A DNA stretch of 20,949 nucleotides from a virus: IMG/VR virus record IMGVR_UViG_3300043466_001944, positions 1 through 20,949 of that record. The stretch is one strand, 5' to 3'. The notes beneath the pieces were generated by a model. That model made no database searches, was not told the origin of the DNA, and saw only the letters and a program-made list of their open reading frames with translations. This document shows positions 13,910 to 20,399 of this stretch, piece by piece (the stretch's first letter is position 1; every line of letters begins with the position of its first letter). Position numbers and translations under genes: made by a program.

Positions 13910-15175
13910 TCATTTCAAACTCACTTCAAATATTCTGCTGATATTACTTGTTCCTGTTGTAGTCAGCACAAATCTCTTTCCGGTCGTATTGATCGCCTTA
14001 GTGAACTTAATTTTCTTGTCAAATCCCAAAGGCACATTCACGCCATCGACCGTTAATGTCAATGTCTGGTTCGGGCTGCCACCATTGAATCCTGAACTCA
14101 AATAAACCTGCGTCCGTGTTACCGGTTGAGCAAACGTCCATGTCAGCGTTGTTGGTCCTGCGGTGAGCCATCTGGTTGCCTCGTTCCCATCAACTGCCTT
14201 TGCCGTGTCTGCTCTTGTGTATCCGGGCTGATATGGCGTTCCGGCAATTCTAAAGGTGTTGGTTCCGGTTGGTGGTGGAGGAGGTGGATTAGTTGAATAA
14301 TCCGGCAGATTGGAGTAGAACAATGATTTGTGTAATACTGGTACAACGGCAGGATGCAGGGTATACTGCATCGTATTGTACAAGTGGCAATAACTATTCA
14401 AACCCCCAGCCATTCTTTTTGTCGTGCTTGAACAATTGGTTGGCGTTGGTGAACAAGTGATCTCAGCCGAATAGCAACTATCCAGACGGCCCAATGACAC
14501 ACCTGTTTGGGATTTCCATGCACAACAGTTTTGCGTGTGTGAGATGCCTAAATTATGAAGAAGTTCATGGGTGAAACAATACACCGAATAGGTGTAAAAC
14601 TCCCCATCTCCCGGAATGGATTGACCAAACCCACAAACGGAATATCTGGCAGACGTTACGTTTTCCCGACTTATGTAGGCAATACCGCCAAAGTTTTTGC
14701 CCGAAATAAATACGTTGAATGTGTCTTTTTTCAACGGATTGGCGTTGCCCCAATAATACAACACACTCATTGCATCGGGATAGATGGCATACGGATCAGG
14801 CGTTGTCCATTTCTTAACCTTCACCAGATTGATCTTTGGACCTGCAATGCGCTCCAATATCTGAGACGATGAATTGCACAGCCTTTGCAGATTGGCATCG
14901 GCATTCGCACCCCATGCGGTTGTCAAAGAGTAATCCAGTTCAATGTATACATTCATTGTTTTTCTTGACCGATAAGTCGGATCCCAGAAGTTGGGTTCAG
15001 CCTGACCCCGTAAAAGGATTTTAGGATGATCCTCTTTCACTTCAACTTCATCATTTCCAAGATCGGGCGGAACGAATGTTAAATCGGTGGTGGATGATGC
15101 CCTTTCAGGCATTTGCTTTGTGCATCCTGTAAGATAGACAAGCGCAATAATGATAAATAGCAATGTGTGTTTCAT
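13910..15175 (-). CDS. lipoprotein metalloprotease (reprolysin-like metzincin) with discoidin-like domain
   Basis: The 421 residues start with a lipoprotein signal (hydrophobic 4-15, lipobox LTGC with Cys18), so the protein is exported and lipid-anchored. The catalytic domain (about 70-290) has the full metzincin zinc motif HELLHNLGISH (203-213) and nine Cys in the region 100-263, suggesting disulfides. It resembles secreted Bacteroidota reprolysin-like peptidases with a C-S-P-x-P-T ... SYCHL segment; those I remember have I-M-S-Y-C-H, whereas here it is GLNSYCHL, so the usual Met-turn Met appears to be Asn260. A PPPPPP linker (297-302) leads to a C-terminal beta domain (about 305-421) with AKAVDGNEATRW, the signature of discoidin/F5-8C carbohydrate-binding domains. 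It starts 3 bp after the small gene at 15179, as the last gene of the replication transcript. Probably accessory cargo acting on surface or host-associated proteins; substrate unknown. Confidence 0.88.
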   Translation of the reverse strand: MKHTLLFIIIALVYLTGCTKQMPERASSTTDLTFVPPDLGNDEVEVKEDHPKILLRGQAEPNFWDPTYRSRKTMNVYIELDYSLTTAWGANADANLQRLCNSSSQILERIAGPKINLVKVKKWTTPDPYAIYPDAMSVLYYWGNANPLKKDTFNVFISGKNFGGIAYISRENVTSARYSVCGFGQSIPGDGEFYTYSVYCFTHELLHNLGISHTQNCCAWKSQTGVSLGRLDSCYSAEITCSPTPTNCSSTTKRMAGGLNSYCHLYNTMQYTLHPAVVPVLHKSLFYSNLPDYSTNPPPPPPTGTNTFRIAGTPYQPGYTRADTAKAVDGNEATRWLTAGPTTLTWTFAQPVTRTQVYLSSGFNGGSPNQTLTLTVDGVNVPLGFDKKIKFTKAINTTGKRFVLTTTGTSNISRIFEVSLK

Positions 15176-15178
15176 TTA

Positions 15179-15355
15179 TCAAAGATGAGAATTTTCTTGA
15201 AAAACTTTTTCCAACTCTTTTTCACGAACTGCCTTCATCAATAGATCACGCATCAACTGTGAACGGTTCAAATGGCCCAATGCCCTCAAATATCGGTCAA
15301 ACTGGTCATCTGCAATCATGAAGCTTATTTTCTGGTTGCCGGAATAATCAACCAT
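15179..15355 (-). CDS. 58-aa putative ribbon-helix-helix regulator
   Basis: I choose ATG 15355 (MVDYSGNQKISFMIADDQF), preceded by AAAAAG, over ATG 15385, which would overlap the upstream gene by 26 bp. The sequence shows a short strand (KISFMIADD), then helices DRYLRALGHL and SQLMRDLLMKAVREKELEKV. Strand-helix-helix with NRSQLMRDLLMKA is typical of small ribbon-helix-helix (CopG/Arc) DNA-binding proteins that dimerise through the strand. It lies between the small replication-operon genes and the lipoprotein gene, and might regulate this or the divergent region. Family assigned from pattern only. Confidence 0.65.
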   Translation of the reverse strand: MVDYSGNQKISFMIADDQFDRYLRALGHLNRSQLMRDLLMKAVREKELEKVFQENSHL

Positions 15356-15359
15356 CTTT

Positions 15360-15608
15360 TTATTTTTCTTTTGGTAAACTTGCATAGCTTATTTCTTTGG
15401 TTTTTAGTCGTTTATGGTCTTTGAGCATCCAGAACAGGCCATCATAAAATTCAGCATTGGCTTTGTGTTCCTGAATCTGGCTTTTGGTCTTTAATGTTTT
15501 GGCCTTGTCGTAGTGGTGATCCCGTTTCCTGATGACTGATTCAATCATCTGTTCAATCAACCGGATGTCCTTTGAATTGCCGTTACCGGTTTTGTTCTGG
15601 TTTATCAT
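15360..15608 (-). CDS. 82-aa charged helical protein of unknown function
   Basis: The protein is 82 residues, highly charged, with many Lys, Arg, Asp and Glu, and predicted almost entirely helical (DIRLIEQMIESVIRKRDHHY onward). No motif or membrane segment is seen, and I do not recognise a family. It overlaps the end of the 54-aa gene upstream by 26 bp and is followed after a few bases by the RHH-like gene. The position downstream of the helicase suggests an accessory early function. Confidence 0.6.
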   Translation of the reverse strand: MINQNKTGNGNSKDIRLIEQMIESVIRKRDHHYDKAKTLKTKSQIQEHKANAEFYDGLFWMLKDHKRLKTKEISYASLPKEK

Positions 15609-15747
15609 TTCTCAAGATGTCTTTAACCAGGGTTATGAAAATTGAAATGTCCATCTTAGTGACCGTCTGATCTTTGACCCGATTCTGCAAGGCATTCACG
15701 AACGGTTGAATCTGGATGCATTTATCTTTAGAAATTGGTTGATGCAT
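15583..15747 (-). CDS. 54-aa protein overlapping the end of dnaB
   Basis: A short frame from ATG 15747 to TAA 15583 encodes 54 residues, starting MHQPISKDKCIQIQPFVNAL and ending DILRNDKPEQNR. It overlaps the last 20 bp of the helicase gene and the first 26 bp of the next gene. Without it a gap of about 120 bp would be left in an otherwise packed operon, which supports it as real. It has no recognisable domain; one amphipathic helix (MDISIFITLVKDILRN) is visible. Confidence 0.55.
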   Translation of the reverse strand: MHQPISKDKCIQIQPFVNALQNRVKDQTVTKMDISIFITLVKDILRNDKPEQNR

Positions 15748-17065
15748 AGTCACTAAATTTCATGATGTTAGAATCCCATTTTAACGCCAGTAGTTTCGTT
15801 TCTCCGGCTCTGAACTTTGCGATTGAAAGTATGCAGAGGTTTTCTGTTTCAAATTCATCCCCTTCAACCATTGTCGTTCTGGATTCACGGAATTGCGGAT
15901 AGTAACCCGGTCGCATCAGGAACCAAATCGAATCAGCATCTTGTTCAATTGCTCCAGATTCACGCAGGTCTGACAATTGCGGCATCTTGTCCTGACGGGC
16001 TTCAACGGCTCTGGATAGTTGGGACAAGGCAATGATCGGAATTTGCAGATCCTTCGCTAAAATCTTAAGTCCTCTTGAAATCTCGCTGATCTCAGATTCA
16101 CGATTTCCTTTCTTGTTGTCACTCGACATCAGTTGCAGGTAATCCACACAGAGCAGCTTTATCCCGTGTTGTTTTTTCCAGATGTGCGCCCTAGTTCGTA
16201 ATCTTCGCAATGTCATTCCGGCTTCGTCATTGATGTACAAAGGCCATTTGTCAATCCTCGATGCGGCATCGTAGAGTCTCTGACGGTCGTAATTATCGTA
16301 TTTATCGTTTCGGATTTTATAGGCAAATACATCCGACTCCATAGAGAGCAACCTTTGAACCAGTTGAACCTGCCCCATTTCTAAACTGAACATCCCAACT
16401 GGAATGCCTCGCTTGCAATAGGACTGTATTAGGCTCATCAGGAAGGCCGTTTTACCTTGACCGGGCCTTGCACCCATAACGATCAAATCCGTGTCTACAA
16501 GTCCGCCTGTGGCCTTGTCAAGAGTATTCAATCCGGTTGACATACCTGCAAGTCCTGAGATGTTTTCAATCTCCCATTTTTCACGAATCTCACGAAGGGT
16601 TTCGGAGATGCTTTTTTCGTCTTTGATGATGACCTGGTTGATTAGGTTTTCCAATCCGGTCTGAACCTTTGCGACCCGTTCAAAGACATCATCCACATCA
16701 TTGACTGACGAGGTTAGGAGTTGTTGAGCAAACGATCCTATTCCACGTTTCACATAGGCTTCCAGTAGATAGCGGATGTGGATTGAGAAATGTGCGGCCG
16801 ATGAAACCTTGCCAGACAATTGAGCCAATGTCTTACCACCACCGATGGCCTTGTATGTTCCGGCCTTTTTAGCCCATTCTGCGATCGTCAAAATGTCGAT
16901 GGGTAGGTTGTCATCATACAAGGCTTTTAGAGCCTGATAAATCGTTTTGTGCTTTTCCTCTGTGAATACATCAGCAGAGTTTACAAGTGCGAAAAATTCA
17001 ATCTGTGCATCCCGGTCGATTATGACCGATCCGAGGATGACTTGTTCAAGTTCTGGTTGTTTCAT
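15728..17065 (-). CDS. dnaB: replicative DNA helicase, DnaB family
   Basis: The hexameric helicase unwinds DNA at the phage replication fork. The 445 residues show the DnaB N-terminal domain (about 1-105, LEQVILGSVI and YKAIGGGKTL), a linker, and the RecA-like ATPase. Walker A is GARPGQGKTA (198-207), Walker B is LLCVDYLQLM (304-313), and the H4 motif is ALSQLSRAVEAR (346-357), followed by LSDLRESGAIEQDAD. Length is close to bacterial DnaB. Its ATG overlaps the initiator stop by four bases (ATGA), so helicase and initiator are translated together. The phage therefore brings its own helicase, although the loader is not obvious. Confidence 0.95.
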   Translation of the reverse strand: MKQPELEQVILGSVIIDRDAQIEFFALVNSADVFTEEKHKTIYQALKALYDDNLPIDILTIAEWAKKAGTYKAIGGGKTLAQLSGKVSSAAHFSIHIRYLLEAYVKRGIGSFAQQLLTSSVNDVDDVFERVAKVQTGLENLINQVIIKDEKSISETLREIREKWEIENISGLAGMSTGLNTLDKATGGLVDTDLIVMGARPGQGKTAFLMSLIQSYCKRGIPVGMFSLEMGQVQLVQRLLSMESDVFAYKIRNDKYDNYDRQRLYDAASRIDKWPLYINDEAGMTLRRLRTRAHIWKKQHGIKLLCVDYLQLMSSDNKKGNRESEISEISRGLKILAKDLQIPIIALSQLSRAVEARQDKMPQLSDLRESGAIEQDADSIWFLMRPGYYPQFRESRTTMVEGDEFETENLCILSIAKFRAGETKLLALKWDSNIMKFSDYASTNF

Positions 17066-17736
17066 TTGTTAATTGTTTTGGAAGAAAAGGCCAGAGGGCC
17101 GGAATGAGTTGTTTGATTTTTATTAAAATCTTTATCACGTCTTGCCCACATTTCAAGTCTCCTTTCCAAATCCCAAGTCTTTTCAAGTTCCTGTTTGAAT
17201 TTCGTTCCTGACTTATTGAGTTCGCCCCAATATTTGTAAAAATCAGAAAGCATTTGTTTAGGATATAATTTTTGGAAAGGTTCGAGAGTGGAAGCAAATT
17301 TCAATTTGCGTTCTGACACGTTTATTGTTCCTTGTTTATTTGTTTCTTGTTTATCTATACTGTCCATGCTTTGCCCAGTGCTTTGACTTTGCTTTGCCCC
17401 GTGCTTTATCATTGCTTTGTCCAATGCTTTGCCGTTTTTTGGCATAGCACTTTTAAGACTAATGATGTTAGCAGAGTATTGATTTTTCGATTTTTGAACC
17501 AATCCAATAAACCCCCATTCGACCAAATCGGTAAAATGTTTTGTAAAGGTTTGATGCTTCTTAACTCCGATTGCATCCATCGCCATCTGGGTTGGAAAAC
17601 CAAACTTGTCTTTCCAACCTAATCGGTTGCAATGCTCAATCGCAAAAAAATAAATAGCGGTGTGAGTTGGAGTTATTAATTCTGGATTTTCAAAAGACCA
17701 ATCAAACCAGTTCCGGCTTAATTCATATCCATTCAT
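17062..17736 (-). CDS. phage replication initiator-like protein
   Basis: The 224 residues begin MNGYELSRNWFDWSFENPEL and continue through HTAIYFFAIEHCNRLGW and GFPTQMAMDAIGV to LVEWGFIGLV, a winged-helix layout (about 20-95). This N-terminus is very typical of Bacteroidota phage and prophage proteins found before dnaB. The middle is a polar Lys/Gln-rich linker. The C-terminal part (about 160-210) has LSDFYKYWGELNKSG and TWDLERRLEMWARRD, a segment also conserved in this group and likely to contact the helicase. No origin repeats were recognised inside. The role (origin binding and helicase recruitment) is inferred from family resemblance and adjacency. Confidence 0.75.
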   Translation of the reverse strand: MNGYELSRNWFDWSFENPELITPTHTAIYFFAIEHCNRLGWKDKFGFPTQMAMDAIGVKKHQTFTKHFTDLVEWGFIGLVQKSKNQYSANIISLKSAMPKNGKALDKAMIKHGAKQSQSTGQSMDSIDKQETNKQGTINVSERKLKFASTLEPFQKLYPKQMLSDFYKYWGELNKSGTKFKQELEKTWDLERRLEMWARRDKDFNKNQTTHSGPLAFSSKTINK

Positions 17737-17935
17737 TGCTAACTTTTATAAAAAACTCCCGAATCTCTATGATAGTATCTTTATCAACAAAAAAGTCTAA
17801 TTGTTCTATTATTTCATCAGTATCCATTTTTGTTTTCTGAATTTCTATCAATCCAAATTCATCTTCTTCGGATTTTTGATAAACAATTTGAATCCCACAA
17901 TCGCCTATAAAAAGTGTCTTTTTGTTCTCAATCAT
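17723..17935 (-). CDS. 70-aa acidic protein, first gene of the replication operon
   Basis: The protein has 70 residues with many Asp and Glu, and is without membrane or signal sequences. A beta-type N-terminal half (TLFIGDCGIQIVYQ) is followed by DEIIEQLDFFVDKDTIIEIR. I do not recognise it. It overlaps the initiator start by 14 bp. Its ATG lies directly after the U-rich end of the structured leader RNA, so its translation and that of the operon would depend on read-through of that structure. Confidence 0.65.
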   Translation of the reverse strand: MIENKKTLFIGDCGIQIVYQKSEEDEFGLIEIQKTKMDTDEIIEQLDFFVDKDTIIEIREFFIKVSNEWI

Positions 17936-17940
17936 AAAAA

Positions 17941-18064
17941 TAAAAACCCCGCCCGGTTTTCCTGTTTGGAACGCAGATTAAACAAACTGCACAGGTCCAC
18001 CGAGAGGGGCTAATAAAGTCTTTCATTGTTAATTTTCAGGGTTCCAATCCCGGCCTTTCGGCAT
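17941..18064 (-). ncRNA. structured leader or small RNA upstream of the replication operon
   Basis: The minus-strand transcript predicted from the promoter at 18067 would fold extensively. A GCC-GAAA-GGC tetraloop hairpin lies at 18062-18053, and GGG-ATTGGAA-CCC at 18051-18039. The main element pairs CCCCTCTCGG (18009-18000) with CCGGGCGGGG (17956-17947) with one mismatch. Inside it CCTGT (17995-17991) pairs with ACAGG (17965-17961) and GCAG (17990-17987) with CTGC (17976-17973). The outer stem is followed by TTTTTATTTTT and then the ATG at 17935, so it looks like a terminator. The 5' segment CCGAAAGG (18061-18054) can alternatively pair with CCTCTCGG (18007-18000, one mismatch), which would break the terminator stem. 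This fits an attenuator or riboswitch-like leader, or a free small RNA. I do not recognise a known class. Confidence 0.55.
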
Positions 18065-18066
18065 TG

Positions 18067-18097
18067 CAAATATACTAAAATATCATTTCTCTAAAAA
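18067..18097 (-). promoter_or_regulatory. promoter of the leader RNA / replication operon
   Basis: The minus strand reads TTTT (18097-18094), 19 bp, then TATATTTG (18074-18067), one mismatch to TTTG-N19-TAnnTTTG. It overlaps the 3' end of the preceding 93-aa gene. Transcription would start near 18064, just at the tetraloop hairpin. Confidence 0.6.
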
Positions 18098-18364
18098 GAC
18101 TTCCAGATATTCGATTGGATAATAATGAGCATCCTCTCCAATTTGTACCAGAAACCACACATCATAATTCGGATCAATTACCACGTTCACAATCCGGCCT
18201 TGATTGTCTTCAAAGTTACCTTTGGTGATCCTGCAAGGCTTATTCATATACGGTTTCGCAATGGCCGTTTTGATCAACGCCTTGGCCTCTGCATATTCCT
18301 GTTCAGCCTTTTGAATGGCTTTCAGTAAGGGCTGCAACGTGGATTTGATTTCTTCCTGTGTCAT
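18083..18364 (-). CDS. 93-aa protein, helix plus SH3-like C-terminus, function unknown
   Basis: I use ATG 18364 (MTQEEIKSTLQPLLKAIQKA), two bases after the upstream stop, giving 93 residues. The first 40 form a charged helix (KAEQEYAEAKALIK). The rest is beta-rich: PCRITKGNFEDNQGRIVNVV and DVWFLVQIGEDAHYYPIEYL, reminiscent of small SH3-like barrels that mediate nucleic-acid or protein contacts. I do not recognise a family. It is co-transcribed with the coiled-coil protein. The stop lies inside the promoter region of the leader RNA. Confidence 0.65.
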   Translation of the reverse strand: MTQEEIKSTLQPLLKAIQKAEQEYAEAKALIKTAIAKPYMNKPCRITKGNFEDNQGRIVNVVIDPNYDVWFLVQIGEDAHYYPIEYLEVFLEK

Positions 18365-18366
18365 GG

Positions 18367-18867
18367 TTAGGAACGTAAAAATATGAAACCAAAAAGAGTC
18401 GTGAAGAACATGATCCAACCCACCCAGGTAAGTACCTTCGTGTACTTCTGATCATTGTGAAGGTCTTCGTGATCCTTCTTCAAAGTTTCAAATTCGTTTT
18501 GGTAAAATTCCAAATCACCTTTCATCAACATGATTTCAACTTTCTGGTTCTTCACTTCCATTTTGCTAACCAATTCACCACTTTCAGCAAGTCGGCAACG
18601 CTCCAGAAGTTCCTCGTTGGATTGCTTCATAATCTTATGAGCTTCATTGGCCCATTTGTATTTGGTCTCAATGGTTTCCAGTTTTTTGGTTATTTCCTGA
18701 TTTTCAGCGACCATTTGATCTTGTACGAAGAAGAACTTTTCTTCCCAAGAATTACTCTTGTCTCTCCAATACTCGACCTGCTTCCGTCTGGATTCAGATT
18801 TCTTTTCCAACTTATCAATTTTAGTTAGGAGGCTTTCTTTCGCCTTGCCTGTTCCGATGGTATCCAT
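18367..18867 (-). CDS. coiled-coil protein with C-terminal membrane anchor
   Basis: The 166 residues consist of a long, highly charged coiled coil (about 10-140, rich in Lys and Glu with heptad spacing) and one hydrophobic segment at the extreme C-terminus (about 146-164, VGWIMFFTTLFGFIFL) followed by RS. There is no signal peptide, so it is a tail-anchored inner-membrane protein with its coiled coil in the cytoplasm. It belongs to the early leftward genes, not the lysis cassette. A role in membrane attachment of replication or in interfering with other phages is possible but unsupported. The gene after it starts two bases downstream. Confidence 0.7.
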   Translation of the reverse strand: MDTIGTGKAKESLLTKIDKLEKKSESRRKQVEYWRDKSNSWEEKFFFVQDQMVAENQEITKKLETIETKYKWANEAHKIMKQSNEELLERCRLAESGELVSKMEVKNQKVEIMLMKGDLEFYQNEFETLKKDHEDLHNDQKYTKVLTWVGWIMFFTTLFGFIFLRS

Positions 18868-18927
18868 GATTTTTTGTTTTTGTTATTTTTTGCAAATGAA
18901 TAATCTATTTTTTTCTGTTGCAAATTA

Positions 18928-19320
18928 TCAGCTAAAATATTTATCAATTTCATAAATCACCTGGTCGAGCGAGTAGCTGACAAGGACGTGCCAATTGTGG
19001 GCTATGAAGTGCCTACGCATTTCATTCTGATGATCTGTGCATTTATTTTTTCCAACCTTCAGTTCGATTGCAAATCCGTAGCAGTTCTTGCGAGGCTCTA
19101 AAATCAGGATGTCAGGGATTCCGGCCTTGACTCCCATCGCTTTGAGTTTAGCAGCTTCAGCTACGTTCCTGTGGCCTCCATTCGGACAATGAAACCATAG
19201 CACACCTTTGGCATCCAGATACCGAGCAACGGCTTTCTGGAAGTTATCCTCTGATCCGATATAAGGTTGGAACTCTCCTATTTTATTGTATGGAATTATT
19301 GACATTGAAAAGCCCGGCAT
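18928..19320 (-). CDS. VRR-NUC family nuclease
   Basis: VRR-NUC proteins are PD-(D/E)XK nucleases that occur in phages and in FAN1-type repair enzymes and often cut branched DNA. From ATG 19320 the protein has 130 residues. The catalytic core is visible as GIPD (67-70), then AIELK (84-88, the ExK motif) and the downstream Gln98; FHCPNGGHRNVAEAAKLKAMG precedes it, typical of the family, with Glu24 in SEDNFQ. I prefer 19320, after GAAAGAAATA, over ATG 19350, which lies inside the 19344-19361 palindrome. It is the first leftward gene of the early region, divergent from the gene at 19375. Likely role is DNA processing or resolving replication intermediates. Confidence 0.88.
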   Translation of the reverse strand: MPGFSMSIIPYNKIGEFQPYIGSEDNFQKAVARYLDAKGVLWFHCPNGGHRNVAEAAKLKAMGVKAGIPDILILEPRKNCYGFAIELKVGKNKCTDHQNEMRRHFIAHNWHVLVSYSLDQVIYEIDKYFS

Positions 19321-19343
19321 TATTTCTTTCAATATTGCAAAAA

Positions 19344-19361
19344 GTTGCATAGTATTGCAAC
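19344..19361. promoter_or_regulatory. palindromic operator candidate between divergent early genes
   Basis: GTTGCA, six bases, TGCAAC is a perfect 18-bp palindrome in the 54-bp gap between the divergent starts at 19320 and 19375. A further ATTGCAA lies 9 bp to the left (19335-19341) and CAATATTG, itself palindromic, at 19330-19337. Repeated TTGCAA units in a divergent gap suggest binding of a dimeric regulator. Confidence 0.55.
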
Positions 19362-19374
19362 AGATATTTTCAAT

Positions 19375-19596
19375 ATGGGAAAGAAACGACAAGCGGAAAA
19401 AGTAGTTATGGCTCTAACGCCATCTGATTTTTCACGGCTTTACAACATACCAAAGTACGCAATCACAAGGCATACTGACAGATTTAAATGGGCCGAAACA
19501 GTTGAAGGATGTAAACCGAAAATCCTTGACTGTGAGGAGAATGCACTTGCTGCTCTACACATAGAAGCGACAAGACACAAACGATTTAGAAAATAG
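19375..19596 (+). CDS. 73-aa putative helix-turn-helix DNA-binding protein
   Basis: I start at ATG 19375 (MGKKRQAEKVVMALTPSDFS), not at the TTG 30 bp upstream. The segment SDFSRLYNIPKYAITRHTDR looks like a helix-turn-helix (about 17-36), followed by KW and a beta-like ILDCEENALAAL, as in small excisionase or MerR-like regulators. The C-terminus is basic (RHKRFRK). It has its own terminator 34 bp downstream, and the palindrome 19344-19361 lies just upstream, so it may regulate itself and the divergent nuclease operon. DNA-binding function is inferred from the pattern. Confidence 0.65.
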   Translation: MGKKRQAEKVVMALTPSDFSRLYNIPKYAITRHTDRFKWAETVEGCKPKILDCEENALAALHIEATRHKRFRK

Positions 19597-19629
19597 TAAT
19601 GGTTATCAATTTGTTATTCATGTTGAAAT

Positions 19630-19657
19630 TAGGTCGGATTTTCTGACCTATTTTTTT
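19630..19657 (+). terminator. Rho-independent terminator after the HTH gene
   Basis: TAGGTCGGA and TCTGACCTA pair over nine positions with one G-U and a 3-nt loop, followed by seven T. It isolates the HTH gene from the SSB-like gene. Confidence 0.85.
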
Positions 19658-19677
19658 GTCCTTTTTACTTTTTTTTG

Positions 19678-19706
19678 TTGCAAATGAAATAATTGATTTA
19701 TCTTTG
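19678..19706 (+). promoter_or_regulatory. promoter of the SSB-like gene
   Basis: TATCTTTG at 19699-19706 is a full match to TAnnTTTG; TTG lies 18 bp upstream at 19678-19680. The ATG follows 24 nt after it with an AAAAAACAAAAACA leader typical of Bacteroidota. Confidence 0.65.
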
Positions 19707-19730
19707 TCGAAACTTTAAAAAACAAAAACA

Positions 19731-20387
19731 ATGGCGATAACCGCAACCAATTCAGGCGGCTCATCTTATGAGCCAATTCCGGCCGGAACTTATCTGGCAA
19801 GGTGTTATTCGATGGTCCAGATTGGGACTATCAAAGAAGAGTTCCAAGGACTCGAAAAACAAGTGAACAAGGTCAGGATCACTTGGGAACTTCCAACTGA
19901 GATGAAAGTGTTCAATCCAGAGAAGGGCGAACAACCACAAGCGATCTCTAAGGAGTTCACGTTGTCGATGCACGAGAAGTCAAGCCTACGGGCCTTCCTG
20001 ACCTCGTGGAGGGGCAAAGGATTTACTGATGACGAGGCTAAAGCCTTTGATGTCACTAAGCTTCTTGGTGTGCCTTGTATGCTTAGTATTGTGCATGAAC
20101 CAGGGAAGAAAGACCCGTCACGGATTTATGATAAGATTGCAAGTGTTTCAACGGTTATGAAAGGCGTTATCATGCCTCCGCAGATCAACCCATCGTTCGA
20201 GTTCACGTTGGAGAATTTCGATCAGAACAAGTTTGATTTTCTGCCGGACTTTTTGAAAGACAAGATCAGACAGTCCAAGGAATACAAGACCATGATCAGC
20301 CCAGAGATTAGGCACATGGAAGAAATCAAAAATAAGATTGAAAACTTTGGTCCGGCTTCACAGGAAGAAGATGAAATGCCTTTTTAA
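19731..20387 (+). CDS. SSB-like phage ssDNA-binding protein (predicted)
   Basis: The 218 residues start MAITATNSGGSSYEPIPAGT followed by YLARCYSMVQIGT, an N-terminus that I recall from phage proteins predicted to be ssDNA-binding. The body is beta-rich with basic and aromatic residues (KVRITWELP, KEFTLSMHEKS, RAFLTSWRGKGF), consistent with an OB-fold. The last residues, EEDEMPF, copy the acidic Pro-Phe tail that bacterial SSB uses to recruit partners. It would coat ssDNA at the phage fork and could contact host or phage replication proteins. Promoter and leader are clear and the following gene starts 12 bp later. The tail is seen; the fold is inferred. Confidence 0.7.
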   Translation: MAITATNSGGSSYEPIPAGTYLARCYSMVQIGTIKEEFQGLEKQVNKVRITWELPTEMKVFNPEKGEQPQAISKEFTLSMHEKSSLRAFLTSWRGKGFTDDEAKAFDVTKLLGVPCMLSIVHEPGKKDPSRIYDKIASVSTVMKGVIMPPQINPSFEFTLENFDQNKFDFLPDFLKDKIRQSKEYKTMISPEIRHMEEIKNKIENFGPASQEEDEMPF

Positions 20388-20399
20388 AATTAAACAATC

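Noticed and set aside
13746-14105. Plus-strand open frame of 119 codons after the holin candidate
   Set aside because: It runs through the terminator, the tRNA-like element and antisense of the lipoprotein gene; the translation has no recognisable features.
18000-18062. Plus-strand tRNA-like pairing (CCGAGAGG with CCTTTCGG, and GGGTTCCAATCCC as T-arm)
   Set aside because: The interval is only about 62 nt, the T stem has a mismatch, and there is no D arm. The minus strand has a promoter, better nested stems and a U-tract, so I explain the pairing as part of the minus-strand leader RNA.
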